Shown here in pieces: positions 52,669 through 63,650 of a stretch of 64,000 nt of DNA (its first letter is position 1; each line of letters begins with the position of its first letter). Position numbers and translations under genes: made by a program. Under the pieces are notes generated by a model, which did not search any database, was not told the origin of the DNA, and saw only the letters and a list, made by a program, of their open reading frames with translations. Source of the stretch: Micropterix aruncella (taxonomy: Eukaryota > Arthropoda > Insecta > Lepidoptera > Micropterigidae); assembly GCA_944548615.1 (NCBI GenBank), contig OX155950.1, positions 37,886,859 through 37,950,858 of the forward strand, in the 5' to 3' direction.

Positions 52669-53469
52669 TCAATTGGGCAGGCCAGATGACATAGATTTTT
52701 GGCCTTCACCACCCAAGCTGCAAGGAACCTTTAGAAACTTTCATGGACAGTGGCGATGTTCTCGGCCGATCTGGCGTTCCTTTAACATACGTCTTTTGGC
52801 TGCTTTTTACCCGAACAATTCGTCTTAAATTTGGCTACCAAACGTTGGAAAGTCGACTTTGAAGGGCCATCTCGTCTGCCGTCAAATAGGCGCAACGTGC
52901 GCAACGTTTACACTAACGAATACTTATTTTGATAATAGAGTTTTATCATTTGGACGTGTTGCTTAATAGTGTTACTTGGCATCAGTGACTGAATAATAAA
53001 CAACAGATTTGACATACTCCGCCATAACAACATAGCCGCTCCAGATTGGCAACATCGACTTGCCCTTATTGGCAAACCCTTTATAAAGATAAATACCGCC
53101 TTGTTCAATGATTAACCTATATTTATATTCGTCTGTTTTAGTAGGTGCTGTCATTACTTAATACCTCTCAAAATTGAGCATACATTGCTACGCGCGCAAA
53201 CAAAACCAACAGATTAAGGAGGTGCTAAATATGTATAAAGTTACCAAAGTTCACCGAGGCGGCGGTATTTCGCACATTTAAATCCAAAATTTACTGCTCG
53301 GGGCGCGATCCCGTCGGGCACAGCACCCCCGAAATAAGTCGCAAATGCCACCAAATGAGGGCAATGAGCACAACATCTTAATCACACTTATGCAAACCCC
53401 ATTCGTTTGGTTGTACTGTACATTATTTGTTTGTTTTGTTTGGTTGTTTATAGCCGAGAGTGCGATGTG
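52669..53469. other. Intergenic, no gene recognised
   Basis: A 60-codon minus-strand frame (52972-53154, 'MTAPTKTDEYKYRLIIEQGG') has protein-like composition but no recognised family. Nothing else supports a gene. Confidence 0.35.
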
Positions 53470-53706
53470 AGAGTTATTAAGTCTGACGTATGATTCCTCC
53501 ATCAGTGGTAAGGTGCTAGCTAGGGTTGAGAAGGTAAAGCATCTAGGAATTCTCTTTGATTTTTAGCTTACATTTAAGGAGCACCTCACTGATTTGTCCA
53601 AGTCCTCTTTTTAGCTACTAGGTGTTGTTATTTGCAACCTAAAGCATTATAACAATGTACGGATTATGCATACATTATATAATTCACGCGTCCCTGCGAA
53701 TAGGTC
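53470..53706 (+). pseudogene. Non-LTR RT fragment, post-palm segment
   Basis: Reads 'VKHLGILFDF', stop, 'LTFKEHLTDLSKSSF', stop, 'LLGVVICNLKHYNNVRIMHT', 'LYNS'. This is the .LG...D..LTF..HI segment and the following helix seen in Jockey/R1-type RTs. Two stops. Ends where a TTAA element begins. Confidence 0.6.
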
Positions 53707-53710
53707 TTAA

Positions 53711-54033
53711 CCATTCCTATTTGAGTTAACCATTTTTGGTTAGACGCTTACAAATGCTAAAATTGTATCTAACCAATATTGGTTAGGGCGCTCCGCGCTG
53801 CGTAAAATGCCAACTTTTTAAATATTTATTCATTATTATCTTAATTGTTTGACGAGATAAGGTTATAATATTATAAATTTCAAATTTCAATGCGATCATT
53901 ATACAGTTATTCTTTTTACTATCCGTATAGTAGTTTAAAAGTTATGGTCGTTTTTCTCAAGGCCATCGACTTCACGCGCAAAACTGTCCCGGGCAGAAGT
54001 GACGACTAAATTTTTACCCCGCGATAGGAGGGG
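53711..54033. mobile_element. TTAA MITE, copy 3 (diverged)
   Basis: Bounded by TTAA at 53707-53710 and 54034-54037, with ends CCATTCCTATTTGAG and, inverted, CCCCTCCTATCGCGG. The interior from about 53850 aligns with the 34474 element (TTCAAATTTCAATGCGATCA, TTATTCTTTTTACTATCCG). The palindromes CCATTTTTGG and CCAATATTGG sit near the left end. Confidence 0.65.
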
Positions 54034-54037
54034 TTAA

Positions 54038-54740
54038 GATGAACATGGACAAGACAAAGGTAATGGCGAAAACCGATCTCACACCGAATCCCATTTCATT
54101 GAATGGACAACCGCTCGGCTGGAGCAGGTACAGGAGTACACATACCTAGGACAGGTGATAAAGCTCGGCCGGGACTCGATGATGGCAGAGATAAAGCGAA
54201 GAAAACAATTGGGATGGGCAGCCTTCGGGAAGCTGAGCTTCGTGCTGAAGTCCAGAATTCCCCAGTCGCTCAAGACAAAGGTGTATAATCAGTGCGTGTT
54301 ACCGGCTATGACGTATGCTTGTAAGACATGGACACTGACTGCTGGGATAATCCACGAGTAGGGTGGTGCAGCGTAACATGGAGCGAGTCATGCTCGGCAT
54401 ATCGTTGCATGATCGAGTCCGAAACGAGCTCATCAGACAGCGCACGAAGATGGTCGACGTGGGTCAAAGAGTGGCCAAGCTGAAATGGGCTTGGTCCAGC
54501 CACGTGGCCCGACGACACGACGAACGGTGGAGCAAGCGCGTTTTGGAGTGGAGACCCCGGCAAGGCAGAAGAAGTGTGGGCAGACCACCCATGGCATGAT
54601 GGTCCGATGACATTAAGGAGACAGCTGGACCAGTCTGGATGAGGGAAACGGACAACCGATCCGGATGGAGAGTGATTGGAGAGGCGTATGCCCAACGGAG
54701 GGCGAATGCGCGTTGATGATGAAGAAGAAGAAGAATTTAA
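54038..54740 (+). pseudogene. RTE-type LINE, 3' part
   Basis: Reads 'MNMDKTKVMAKTD' (54040), 'LGWAAFGKLSFVLKSRIPQS', 'LKTKVYNQCVLPAMTYACKT', then after a stop 'MERVMLGISLHDRVRNELIR', 'KMVDVGQRVAKLKWAWSSHV', 'RRSVGRPP'. It ends with a GATGATGAAGAAGAAGAAG tail (54714-54735). This is the standard order of RTE-like RT C-termini and tails. Stops at 54359 and 54597 and frame shifts near 54120 disable it. It starts at a TTAA element boundary. Confidence 0.8.
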
Positions 54741-55404
54741 TTCAATTGTGAAAAGTAGATGGGAAGATAGAAAAAGTCAGGACAGTGCATTCCTACATGA
54801 TCTCTGATATTTCTTACTAAAAATATAAATTTTCATGCTTAATTTCCAAAATAGCCTCTGTTATTATAACCTTAATGACCATGCGAAATCCCATCGCTGT
54901 ACGTTAAGCCGTTATCAAGTTATCGTGCACACAGATGGTCAGACAGATAAACACCCATACAAAGTTTTAAACGATCCATTGAGAGTAATAGGCTTCTTAA
55001 AACTTTGCTTTTCTCAGCCAAACTAAATAGCCCAAAGATCAATAGCAATTTTTAATATTTTATTTTAATATTACGATAAATTTTATATAACTTCCAAGTC
55101 GTAGCCATTCACTTGTTTACCCCGATTTCTTTATTACAAATTTAACTACATACCTACGGGATAGTCGGGAGCTTTATCACTGCCTTGAAACGGGCTGCTT
55201 AAGAGGCCTTATAAAGTCAGTTGCGCATGTTTTAAGCCGATACTTCACATTTTAGTCTCGTATAACTACCCTCAAAATATAATATAAAGAGTAGACTTTA
55301 TTTCTGACATCTTACCCCGACACATAAATAATAGTTTAAAAAATCCATAGATAATAGGTTGTTAGTATAAACACATTTTTAAAAACAAGCTTTTATTAAA
55401 GAGC
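54741..55404. other. AT-rich intergenic DNA
   Basis: Nothing recognised. Confidence 0.4.
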
Positions 55405-55830
55405 TCTGTCCGAGCCGACCTTGGGTGCAGCAGCCATGAATGAATGATAATTGAATGCGTATACAAAATTTCGTTTCTGTGCTGTTGACCGTTGAGGATA
55501 TACCCTCGTTGCAGCAGCCCTGTCACGGCGAAACTTAGTACGGGCTATCATAATTGGACGCGTATACAAAAACTCGTTTCTGTGCTGTTGACCGTTGAGG
55601 AGTTCCCTGGTCAGGAGCCAGCCCTGGCTGCAGCAGCCATGTCATGATGAAATTTAGAACGGGTTATCATAATTGAATGCGTATACAAAATTGTGTCTGT
55701 GCTGTTTACCTTGGAAGAGTATCCTAGTCGGGAGTTGATCTTGGTTGTAAAATGCGGTCGTGCTCACCACAAAAGTGCATTGTGATCGGAACCGAACCAA
55801 TGTGTACAATTTTAATTTCATAGGATAAGA
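55405..55830 (-). repeat. Tandem-unit family, reverse copy, about four units
   Basis: Units with TTTCTGTGCTGTTGACCGTT and CGGGCTATCATAATTG at 55475, 55575 and 55690, then the reversed leader (GATCGGAACCGAACCAA, 55785). The terminus is missing beyond about 55830. Confidence 0.75.
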
Positions 55831-56282
55831 GGAAGTGGTCCTAATTCAGCTCCCAAAATTAAATACAAGCTTGTAAAAATCACGATTTCAATTTTTATTT
55901 TTTTCCCATTTTCTTTCATTATGTCTCGCTTTTATATACCTAAAAAATTATATACCTAAATAATCGATTGAGGAATTGATCAGTAATTTTTATATAATAT
56001 AGATTATTCTTGGATTATTAGCTAATTTTTGTAAATTAGCGGTGCCCGTCACCGGGAGTAATCAAAACTGCGCGATAACTGCAGGTTTAAGGAAGTAGTT
56101 AGGGATATATCAATATTTAAAAATACGGTAGAAATATCAAATCACTTCACTAACTCAAGGAACAGCTTACCATTTCCTATACACTAACCTCGGTTTTTTC
56201 GCAGAGATCCTAGTTACGTGTAAATGTCCTTCATTAAAAAATGGCGAAAAATCTAAAAGACTTCATATATAGGGAATATGTA
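55831..56282. other. AT-rich intergenic DNA
   Basis: Nothing recognised. Confidence 0.4.
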
Positions 56283-56460
56283 TTATACCATTATGAATAA
56301 GATAATATCGAATTTACCGCGTGAAGCTTGAACCACCCGACGATTCTGTAATGTTCCTATCCGTAGAGGCTCGTAATATGAAATCGAAAACCATGGTGGT
56401 CGTTTGACATTATAAATAAATAAAAACGAATTTAACGCGTAGATTTCGTAGAACCTGACC
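56283..56460 (+). repeat. Fragments of the PLE terminal repeat
   Basis: GGTCGTTTGACATTATAAAT, then AAATAAAAACGAATTTAACGCG and AGAACCTGAC (56398-56457), match the left end of the PLE at 57553 (GTTTGACATTATAAATAGGA, then GAATTTACCGCG). A second partial repeat (GAATTTACCGCGTGAAG) is at 56310. Diverged solo terminal repeats. Confidence 0.6.
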
Positions 56461-56489
56461 CTTGAAATTATCACGATATGCACATACAA

Positions 56490-56830
56490 TCCGATATAGA
56501 CGAAACTCAGATACCGAGCAGATCACGAGCATTCATACCATACGTCAAAGGTGTGACAGGCTGAGATCCACAGAAATTCATCTAATTCGAGGTAAATCTG
56601 ATAACTCTAGCTTACTAGCTAAGGTGGAGCTTTTTGCACCTAATAATTATCTCCGTCTTATATCGCCTTTTCACCATATTTTCGCGGAGTCGTTCACTTG
56701 CGCTAACTTTGCTAGGTGGAACTTGTTAGCGCTTGCTTTGAGGCTCGTAAATGAAATTCACCGAATGGCACCAGATTTTGTTATTTTTACCGCCAACCCT
56801 CATTCGTTTAAATTACAGGCAATTAATTAA
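56490..56830 (+). pseudogene. LINE RT C-terminal tail fragment
   Basis: The frame contains 'RQRCDRLRSTEIHLIRGKSD', 'NSSLLAKVELFAP', then 'ARWNLLALALRLVNEIHRMA' and 'PDFVIFTANPHSFKLQAIN' before a stop. This is the CR1/Jockey-group tail (L..R..L....P......PL.R.L...NE....PDFDIF). Its start lies in flanking DNA. Confidence 0.65.
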
Positions 56831-57229
56831 TTGTTCGTTTTGTTGGTTAGTAAAAAGCGAAAAAAAATAGATCTTCTAAAATAACGGCAATTTTAAATAA
56901 AACGAGAATGGTTTAAAGAATAGCACAAAATAATCTTTCACTTTGAGTAACAATTCTCAAATGTATCGCGACAACGTTAATGCATAATTACGCAACTTTC
57001 GGTGGTTCCAGGGCTCGTTAGGCAGGCCCAGACCCAATTAAATAATATTATTATTATATTAAATGCTCCACTTATCCCTAATGAATTGGGATCACATTAT
57101 AATGATATTCAAAATAATTGCACACATGAGGAGCCTCTCGGTACGTCCGAAACGAGAGTCTGTATAGTCACTGGAGTAATACCTGAAACGCAATTCGTGC
57201 GTTATGTACTGAAGGGCTGACACCTCGCC
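56831..57229. other. Intergenic DNA
   Basis: No gene recognised; the 72-codon frame at 57002 has no family features. Confidence 0.4.
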
Positions 57230-57490
57230 GCACGAGTACATTCGTCAGCTTACTTCGCTGTGTACCAGGCCGTCAGAAGTCCGGAAGCTGTACCCGCGCA
57301 GTCTGCAGATTAACAGACCACCAGCGCGGTATCGCAGCGCAGTAGTCATGGCCAAAGGACATGCTATGTACGCCTATATAATCTATAACTTGCGAACCTG
57401 TTACCTCAGGAAGTTTTAACGATATTTGATCGTTCTGTCTCCCGTGAGGTAAGGGTGGAAAACTTAGGACGAAAACAATCAACTGTTTGG
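57230..57490 (-). repeat. G-family end fragment
   Basis: AACCTGTTACCTCAGGAAGT, TTTAACGAT, ATCGTTCTGTCTCCCGTGAG and AAACTTAGGAC match the reversed right end of the copy at 14240 and the left arm at 51972. Confidence 0.55.
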
Positions 57491-57552
57491 TTATATGTTG
57501 GGAGTGTCTGATAATAAAATCAATTTAAACTGTACAACCATAAAAATATTAT

Positions 57553-58382
57553 CGAAGACTATCGCGGTTGTTTGACATTATAAATAGGATAGAAAACGAA
57601 TTTACCGCGTGAAATTTGTAGGACCCGACGTTTCGGTGACGTTGCAGCCGCCGTTGTCTAGGGTAGACTGAAGAGCTGTCAGTCCGTTGTTTTGCGGGTA
57701 GGCCGCAAACCGCTGCCGCCACTACGTAGGTTATAACGGTGGTGGGGGGCCGGGCTCTGAGCGCGGGAATTTTTAAAATTGTAATACCACTGCAAACCCC
57801 GGGTGTGTATAAAGTCGAATGCAGCTGCGGTCTAGCCTACGTTGGACAAACGAAACGGCCCATAGCCACGCGACTGACAGAACACATCAAAGCTGTTAAA
57901 AACGTTCAGCGAGAAAAATCGGCGATCTGCGAACATATATTGGATAGCGGAAGTAACCACTGGATGCAGTTTCAAAATCCCATTGTTCTATCCAAGGAAC
58001 AATTCTACTTTCCTCGCATGATCCGGGAAGCCATTGAAATAAGAAGAACTCCGAACTTCAATAGAGACGACGGCTACAAACTCTCTTCTACGTGGAACCC
58101 TCTTCTTAAAATGTTCCCGCCGCCGAACGCCGAACGCAAAGACGTAAAACAGGATACAGTGAGTGTTGTGTGCAAGACGCGGATTTTAAAAATTCCCGCG
58201 CTCAGAGCCCGGCCCCCCACCACCGTTATAACCTACGTAGTGGCGGCAGCGGTTTGCGGCCTACCCGCAAAACAACGGACTGACAGCTCTTCAGTCTACC
58301 CTAGACAACGGCGGCTGCAACGTCACCGAAACGTCGGGTCCTACAAATTTCACGCGGTAAATTCGTTTTCTATCCTATTTAT
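57553..58382 (+). mobile_element. Penelope-like element fragment with inverted terminal repeats and 17-bp target duplication
   Basis: Arms 57580-57779 and 58183-58382 are 200-bp near-perfect inverted repeats (left arm from ATAAATAGGATAGAAAACG inward to GGGAATTTTTAAAAT). The whole is flanked by the direct repeat AACCATAAAAATATTAT at 57536-57552 and 58383-58399. Only the C-terminal endonuclease coding region lies between the arms. PLEs are known for LTR-like terminal repeats that can be direct or inverted and for variable-length target duplications, and this fits well. About 27 bp (57553-57579) precede the left arm. Confidence 0.85.
57780..58140 (+). pseudogene. GIY-YIG endonuclease domain of a Penelope-like element
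   Basis: The reading frame carries 'TPGVYKVECSCGLAYVGQTK' (GVY at 57802-57810, YVG at 57838-57846), 'RPIATRLTEHIKA', 'SAICEHIL', 'LSKEQFYFPRMIREAIEIRR', and 'NFNRDDGYKLSSTWNPLL'. This is the GIY-YIG nuclease with the short CxC insert typical of PLE C-termini, open without stops. The RT is absent, so the copy is 5'-truncated and cannot work alone. The frame continues into the right terminal repeat and beyond; those residues are not part of the domain. A degraded relative lies at 59884. Confidence 0.85.
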
Positions 58383-58449
58383 AACCATAAAAATATTATA
58401 TTTTGACGTAAATAATCAAGCGGAGCGAAATAACAAAATAACGTGGTTT

Positions 58450-58590
58450 CACTGTGACTTCATACGAGCGAATGCCGGACGCCGCCGAGTACGTCTCCGT
58501 CGCGGCGCCGTCCGCGGCCGCTCGTCGCAGGCGCAGGGGCAGCGCGCGCGGGGGACGAGGATCTGGTAGCTCCACTGCTTTTCATTAATT
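58450..58590 (+). CDS. Very GC-rich exon-like segment, unrecognised
   Basis: Immediately right of the PLE insertion, about 110 bases (58465-58570) of very high GC carry a frame reading 'MPDAAEYVSVAAPSAAA', then Arg- and Gly-rich residues (RRRRRGSARGGRGSGSS) before a TAA at 58588. Upstream in the same frame is a stop at 58435, with no convincing splice acceptor between. The composition is very unlike the surrounding DNA. It could be the end of a host exon, or the edge of a GC-rich repeat. Confidence 0.25.
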
Positions 58591-58635
58591 AATAATTTAA
58601 TTTATTTAAGTGAATTGACGCACCATAAACTGTCT

Positions 58636-59045
58636 AGTTACGTCACTTGCCCGTAAAAAAGCCAACGCCTTACCGCGAGATAACCAGGTTAATCAACCAG
58701 AGGACCGACACTCGCGCCCTTACTTATTGTTACAGCCAGATTCTCCGATCTCCCGACTGTTTTTGAGTTCGAGTTCCCTTGCGCAGTACTCTTCCTATTG
58801 GGTAGCCGAATGGTCGTGTTAAGAGCGGCTGCCACAAGGTAAACAACCGCCCCCGCTCTATAGGAAATAAAGCCGTTTCCAGACTCCCCGGCTATCAGTC
58901 GGAATACACAGTCGATTGGCGAACGCGGCACTGTGCTAAAACCGTCCAGGAGCGCCCGAACTACGATTCCCAAGGGAACTAGCCCGTAGGCACAAAGTCC
59001 TACTCGATCTCGCACTTCTGTTGACCTGTTGACCTGTGAGTTTGG
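58636..59045 (-). repeat. G-family copy 6 (reverse)
   Basis: Blocks AGCCAACGCCTTACCGCGAG (58660), ACACTCGCGCCCTTAC (58708), TTCTCCGATCTCCCGACTG (58741), CCCGCTCTATAGG (58852), ACCGTCCAGGAGCGCC (58941). Same order as the left side of the copy at 51800. The 108-codon minus frame is a by-product. Confidence 0.65.
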
Positions 59046-59883
59046 CCGACCTTAACACATGGGTTATAATGTTAGAATTGTTAGATTTAAATACACTAGT
59101 TGGATTTTAAAATATTTGAAAATTAATGCGTTAGTTTGCGTCAAATGCGTTAGTTTGCGAGTCAACAAACATACAGATCATTTTCAGTAACCCGAATTAT
59201 TTAGCTAAGAACAAGATACAGTTAATCCTCTGCCACAATAATATCTTACTTGTTACGGCCATTAACCTCGCCTTCTACATCAAATCAGGCATGACAACTA
59301 TAGAAATTGATACAAAGACATTTGCACAACAGAATCAGCTGAGCAATACACTCACAAATAAATATCAAAATAGCTGATATTTAATACTCGCTACAAAGGG
59401 ATGGTTATTATCGCTTTGTTTGCGTTGTTAAGCGCCGTGAGGGAAAACGACAATTGAATTGAGAAATACGAGACTTGAGAATAAGAGTTAGGAATAAGCA
59501 ACCAGATTCTGTCATATTATACCTATCACATACTTGAGTAAATCCATCCACTTAATAGTCTATTCCAGCGGTTACCTATCCTTTCCTTAGGTAGACACCT
59601 TGCAGGTTGGTAATTTATTGATGGAACATAGCAAGGAAGGAGGACCGGCAGAGGTGAAAGGGGGGGGGGGGGGGGGGGGGGGGGGTGGGGGGAGGGCGGC
59701 GCTAAACGGGGCAAGCTAAACGTTGCAGAATTAGTTGAATATCGAATTCATCGCTTTTATGATGTTTAGGTACATCTGAAATATTGTGTATTTTGAAATA
59801 GAATTAATTAATTTATACGACGTATTTACATTGCGTGCATATGTTGACTGTCAAAAATTAATAGTGATACAATAAACCATTGC
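59046..59883. other. Intergenic DNA with a poly-G tract
   Basis: No gene. A G-only run of about 26 bases (59660-59685), with further G-rich bases to 59697. Short duplication TGCGTTAGTTTGCG(A/T) at 59129-59160. Confidence 0.5.
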
Positions 59884-60095
59884 TTGCAGTTTCCTAATCC
59901 AATGGTGCTCTCTAAAGAACAATTCTATTTACCGCGAATGATTAGGAAAGCAATCAAAATCAGAAGAAGGCAAACTTCAATCTAGATGGTTGTTTCAAAT
60001 ATTTCCCCACATGTAATCTTCTAATAAAGAAGTTCTCATCACCGACTCCTAATAACAGGAATGTTAGGCAGGACACAGTGGGTTATGTGTGCCCA
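59884..60095 (+). pseudogene. Degraded PLE endonuclease fragment
   Basis: Reads 'LQFPNPMVLSKEQFYLPRMI', then 'RKAIKIRR', aligned with the same segment at 57970-58070, before frameshifts. The AGGACACAGTGGGTT phrase near 60070 matches the start of the terminal region at 58151. Confidence 0.7.
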
Positions 60096-60099
60096 CGGG

Positions 60100-60155
60100 C
60101 ACACATAACTCACGGGTCAACACCCATCCGATGGCCTCCACGCATGGGGTGCGAA
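60100..60155 (+). repeat. G-family fragment
   Basis: ACTCACGGGTCAACACCCAT, then CCGATGGCC and CACGCATGGGGTGCGA. A single block matching 14395-14450. Confidence 0.65.
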
Positions 60156-60247
60156 CCTCAACTTAAGCGGTTCGGATCAACTAACGAAAACGGATCAAAT
60201 AAAAACTGATTTTTAGGCACGCCTGATCAACTAAATGATAGAAAGGA

Positions 60248-60870
<623 letters not shown>

Positions 60871-61300
60871 TTTCAAATTGAAATTATGTATTAATACTAA
60901 ATAAATTAACGTATAAAATAAATGAAAGGAGACTTATGTGGTCTGTGTAGACCAGGAGCGACTCCACGCCTTTTTTTCTTCTCTATTCTTTCAGTGTTGG
61001 TCAATAATCCCTGCTGTGGTATTAGAAGTCTGGCCAACCGGACTTCTTCCTGCCTCATACAGTGGTGACACAAGTGAAATTCGAGAATCTATGCTGGAAA
61101 GGAATAGGCGATTAGTATATCTAAAAACTAATGATTAATGAAAAATGTTGGTTCTATATTTCGGTGTAAACCGTTGTCAAGATAAATGACATTTCTGAAA
61201 TCGAACAATTCCTTGAAAATTTAAATTCAAGAAATCGAACCAATAGAAATGATTAATAATATTTTACACGATCCAGCTAAAGTATATCATAACCGACCGT
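60871..61300. other. Intergenic, no gene recognised
   Basis: A 66-codon frame at 60938 has no family features. It may hold upstream parts of the older LINE whose remains start at 61555. Confidence 0.3.
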
Positions 61301-61500
61301 NNNNNNNNNNNNNNNNNNNNNNNNNNNNNNNNNNNNNNNNNNNNNNNNNNNNNNNNNNNNNNNNNNNNNNNNNNNNNNNNNNNNNNNNNNNNNNNNNNNN
61401 NNNNNNNNNNNNNNNNNNNNNNNNNNNNNNNNNNNNNNNNNNNNNNNNNNNNNNNNNNNNNNNNNNNNNNNNNNNNNNNNNNNNNNNNNNNNNNNNNNNN
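61301..61500. other. Assembly gap, 200 N
   Basis: Exactly 200 Ns, like the gap at 33869. Confidence 0.99.
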
Positions 61501-61774
61501 AAATTTCTGAAAATTGACATTGAGCGCTCTTTCCCCGTAACCCTTTAATTAAATTCTCACAAACTAAATAATTTACAACATAGAGGCAACACCTCAATTA
61601 TCGAAATGGATAACTGAGTTAAAGCTAATAAAATGTCCCTAAACAAAAATAAAACGGTAATTATAACCTTCTCTAATAAAGTAATATGACTTAGAAATAG
61701 CCACATATAATAAATTTTTAGGGAATAATATTAATGAGAAAATGTCTTTGAAAGTGCATAATGATCGTCTGAAA

Positions 61775-63356
61775 GTATTCAGTATTCAGTATTCAATTTA
61801 TTTATTCAGAATATACAATAAAAGCATGAATTATGAATTAAAGCTAATTATCGCATATTAGAATTCGTCAGTGTATATGTAGATATAAAACTATTAAAGC
61901 ATAAATATTAATTCGACAATAGCGTTGACTAAAGCCGGCTTTACCCGCAGACAAATAAAATAAAAAATAAAAAAATAGAGCTGAATCCATGTACATGAGT
62001 ATATATATAAAATAGATAATTATTATAAGAAAATTAATAGTCATCAAGCACTTTATACAAAAAATAATCACACAATAGGAGGTATGAAAACAAAATTGGA
62101 AAAAAACAACGTATGTATATGATCAGGTATGTTACATTACACATTGTAATCTACATATTAAATATTAAATTCATAATATTATAATTAAATAATAAAAACT
62201 AAAATGAGGTACCTGAAAGTTACATATTAATGTTATTCCCATTTGAAAGAATTGGCATGCTCAAAAAAATCACCCAGCTTATAGAAAGCATGTGTGGATT
62301 GCAGCTTTTGTTTCATAAATCTTTTAAACGCCTTTGTTTCCATCTTTCTTGTGGAGAGTGGTAGCTGGTTAAAGAGCTTATAGCTCAAATATCCAAAGGA
62401 CTTTTGTGTCTGCGTAAGGCGTACTTTAGGCAGGATAACGTCATCACGTCTGCGTGTATTGTGGGAGTGCATATGCCCGTTTACCTCTTGTTCGTTAATA
62501 TTTGATTTAGCATATAGTAGACATTGTAAAATATAATAATATTCAGACGTAAAAGTCAGTATTTTGTACTTAAGAAAATATGGTTCGCAGTGCTTGTCAC
62601 GGGATACACCTGCAATTGCTCTCAATGCACTTTTCTGTAAAATGAAAACCCTAGAACTGTCTGTGGCATTCCCCCATATCAGTATACCATAAGTCATTTT
62701 AGAATGGAAACAGGCATGATACGCAGTTATTGCAGCGATTTCACCAGCTAAGAATTTAATATGTTTTATTGCATATATTGCCGAAGAAAGCGCACTACAT
62801 AGTTCATTAATATGGACGTTCCAGCTAAGATGATGATCGATCATGATACCTAGCAACTTTGTCGATTTGCCTAATTCTAGAGTACTGTTGTTTAGAGTTA
62901 TATTGAATGGTATAGCAGACGATTTATATTTTGAGGAGAAGTGCATAGTTACGGTTTTTTTTGCATTAAGCAAGAGATTATTCTCTGTGAACCATGAACT
63001 TGCTAGGTTTAACGCATGATTGGCATTGGTCATTAGGTCGTTAAGATTGTTATCGTGAAACAGGAAACTTGTATCATCCGCATAGAGCAAGGTTTTGGTG
63101 TAGGCGGGCAAGCAATTGCCTATATCATTAATGAAAAATAAAAATAATAATGGACCAAGAATCGATCCCTGGGGAACTCCGCAGGATATCGGTTGAGGTG
63201 TAGATGTAAATCCATATATTTCTACTACCTGTGACCTGCCTATTAAGTAGGATTTCATCATGTTATTGGCTTTGCCCCGAATCCCATAACTGTTTAATTT
63301 ATTGAGCAGTATTTCGTGGTCAACCGAATCAAACGCTTTGGACAGATCACAAAAAA
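61775..63356 (-). mobile_element. Younger 5'-truncated LINE with (TGAATAC)3 tail
   Basis: The coding part is 63356-62233, followed by a 3' untranslated region of about 440 bp. The tail is three TGAATAC repeats (61795-61775 on the minus strand) just after AATAAATAAAT. The 5' end breaks within the RT at the TTTTGTGATC codons before the first catalytic Asp. The tail design matches that of the element at 23775 (AATAAA then four TATGAC), consistent with the same clade. Confidence 0.8.
62233..63356 (-). pseudogene. LINE reverse transcriptase, C-terminal two-thirds
   Basis: Open from 63356 to the stop at 62233 (about 374 codons). Motifs: 'FCDLSKAFDSVDHEILLNKL', 'GVPQGSILGPLLFLFFINDI', 'LLYADDTSF', 'LLGIMIDHHLSWNVHINEL', 'AYHACFHSKMTYGILIWGNA', 'FGYLSYKLFNQLP'. 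All RT catalytic Asp residues are present. The endonuclease and RT fingers are missing through 5' truncation, so it cannot act alone. It is similar along its length to the protein at 23871-26696. Confidence 0.9.
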
Positions 63357-63650
63357 CTCAAATCAAAGCTATCGTCCGCTTGTGACGCGATTTGCAAACT
63401 AAGGAACATCGTTGAAGAAAAAGAAGTTTTAAATGCATATTACCTACTCGCTCGTGTAGTCTCACCTGTGCTATGGCATTCTTCTATGGGCCAATGCCGT
63501 GAATATAAAAGATATTTTATTTTGCAAAAACGGACAGCGAGAGCCATTAGGAGTTTAAATAAAAGAGAATCGCGCAAACCTTTATTTATAGAATAGAAAA
63601 TACTTTGTTTATTTGTAAATTCTATAAGAAATAGCAAGCATTGTCACGAC

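Larger units (their letters stand above)
61555..63650 (+). pseudogene. Older LINE RT, split by a younger LINE
   Basis: The left part 61600-61774 includes 'MSLNKNKTVIITFSNK' and 'NNINEKMSLKVHNDRLK'. The right part from 63357 continues 'LKSKLSSACDAICKLRN', then 'LNAYYLLARVVSPVLWHSSM' and 'YFILQKRTARAIRSLNKRES'. The two halves join into the usual order (KT..M.F; HV.RLK.KLS.A.YA...L; Y..L....L.YG...W; LQKR..RAI). The break is occupied by the minus-strand LINE, with CTGAAA / CTCAAA beside it as a likely short target duplication. Stops and frameshifts show age. Confidence 0.7.

Noticed and set aside
52972..53154. 60-codon minus-strand frame (MTAPTKTDEYKYRLI...)
   Set aside because: Protein-like composition, but no family, partner exon or repeat context to support it. 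Noted in the intergenic entry only.
58140..58569. Extension of the GIY-YIG frame through the right terminal repeat
   Set aside because: The frame stays open by chance through the repeat and flanking DNA. The nuclease domain ends near 58140, and the region beyond 58382 is outside the element.
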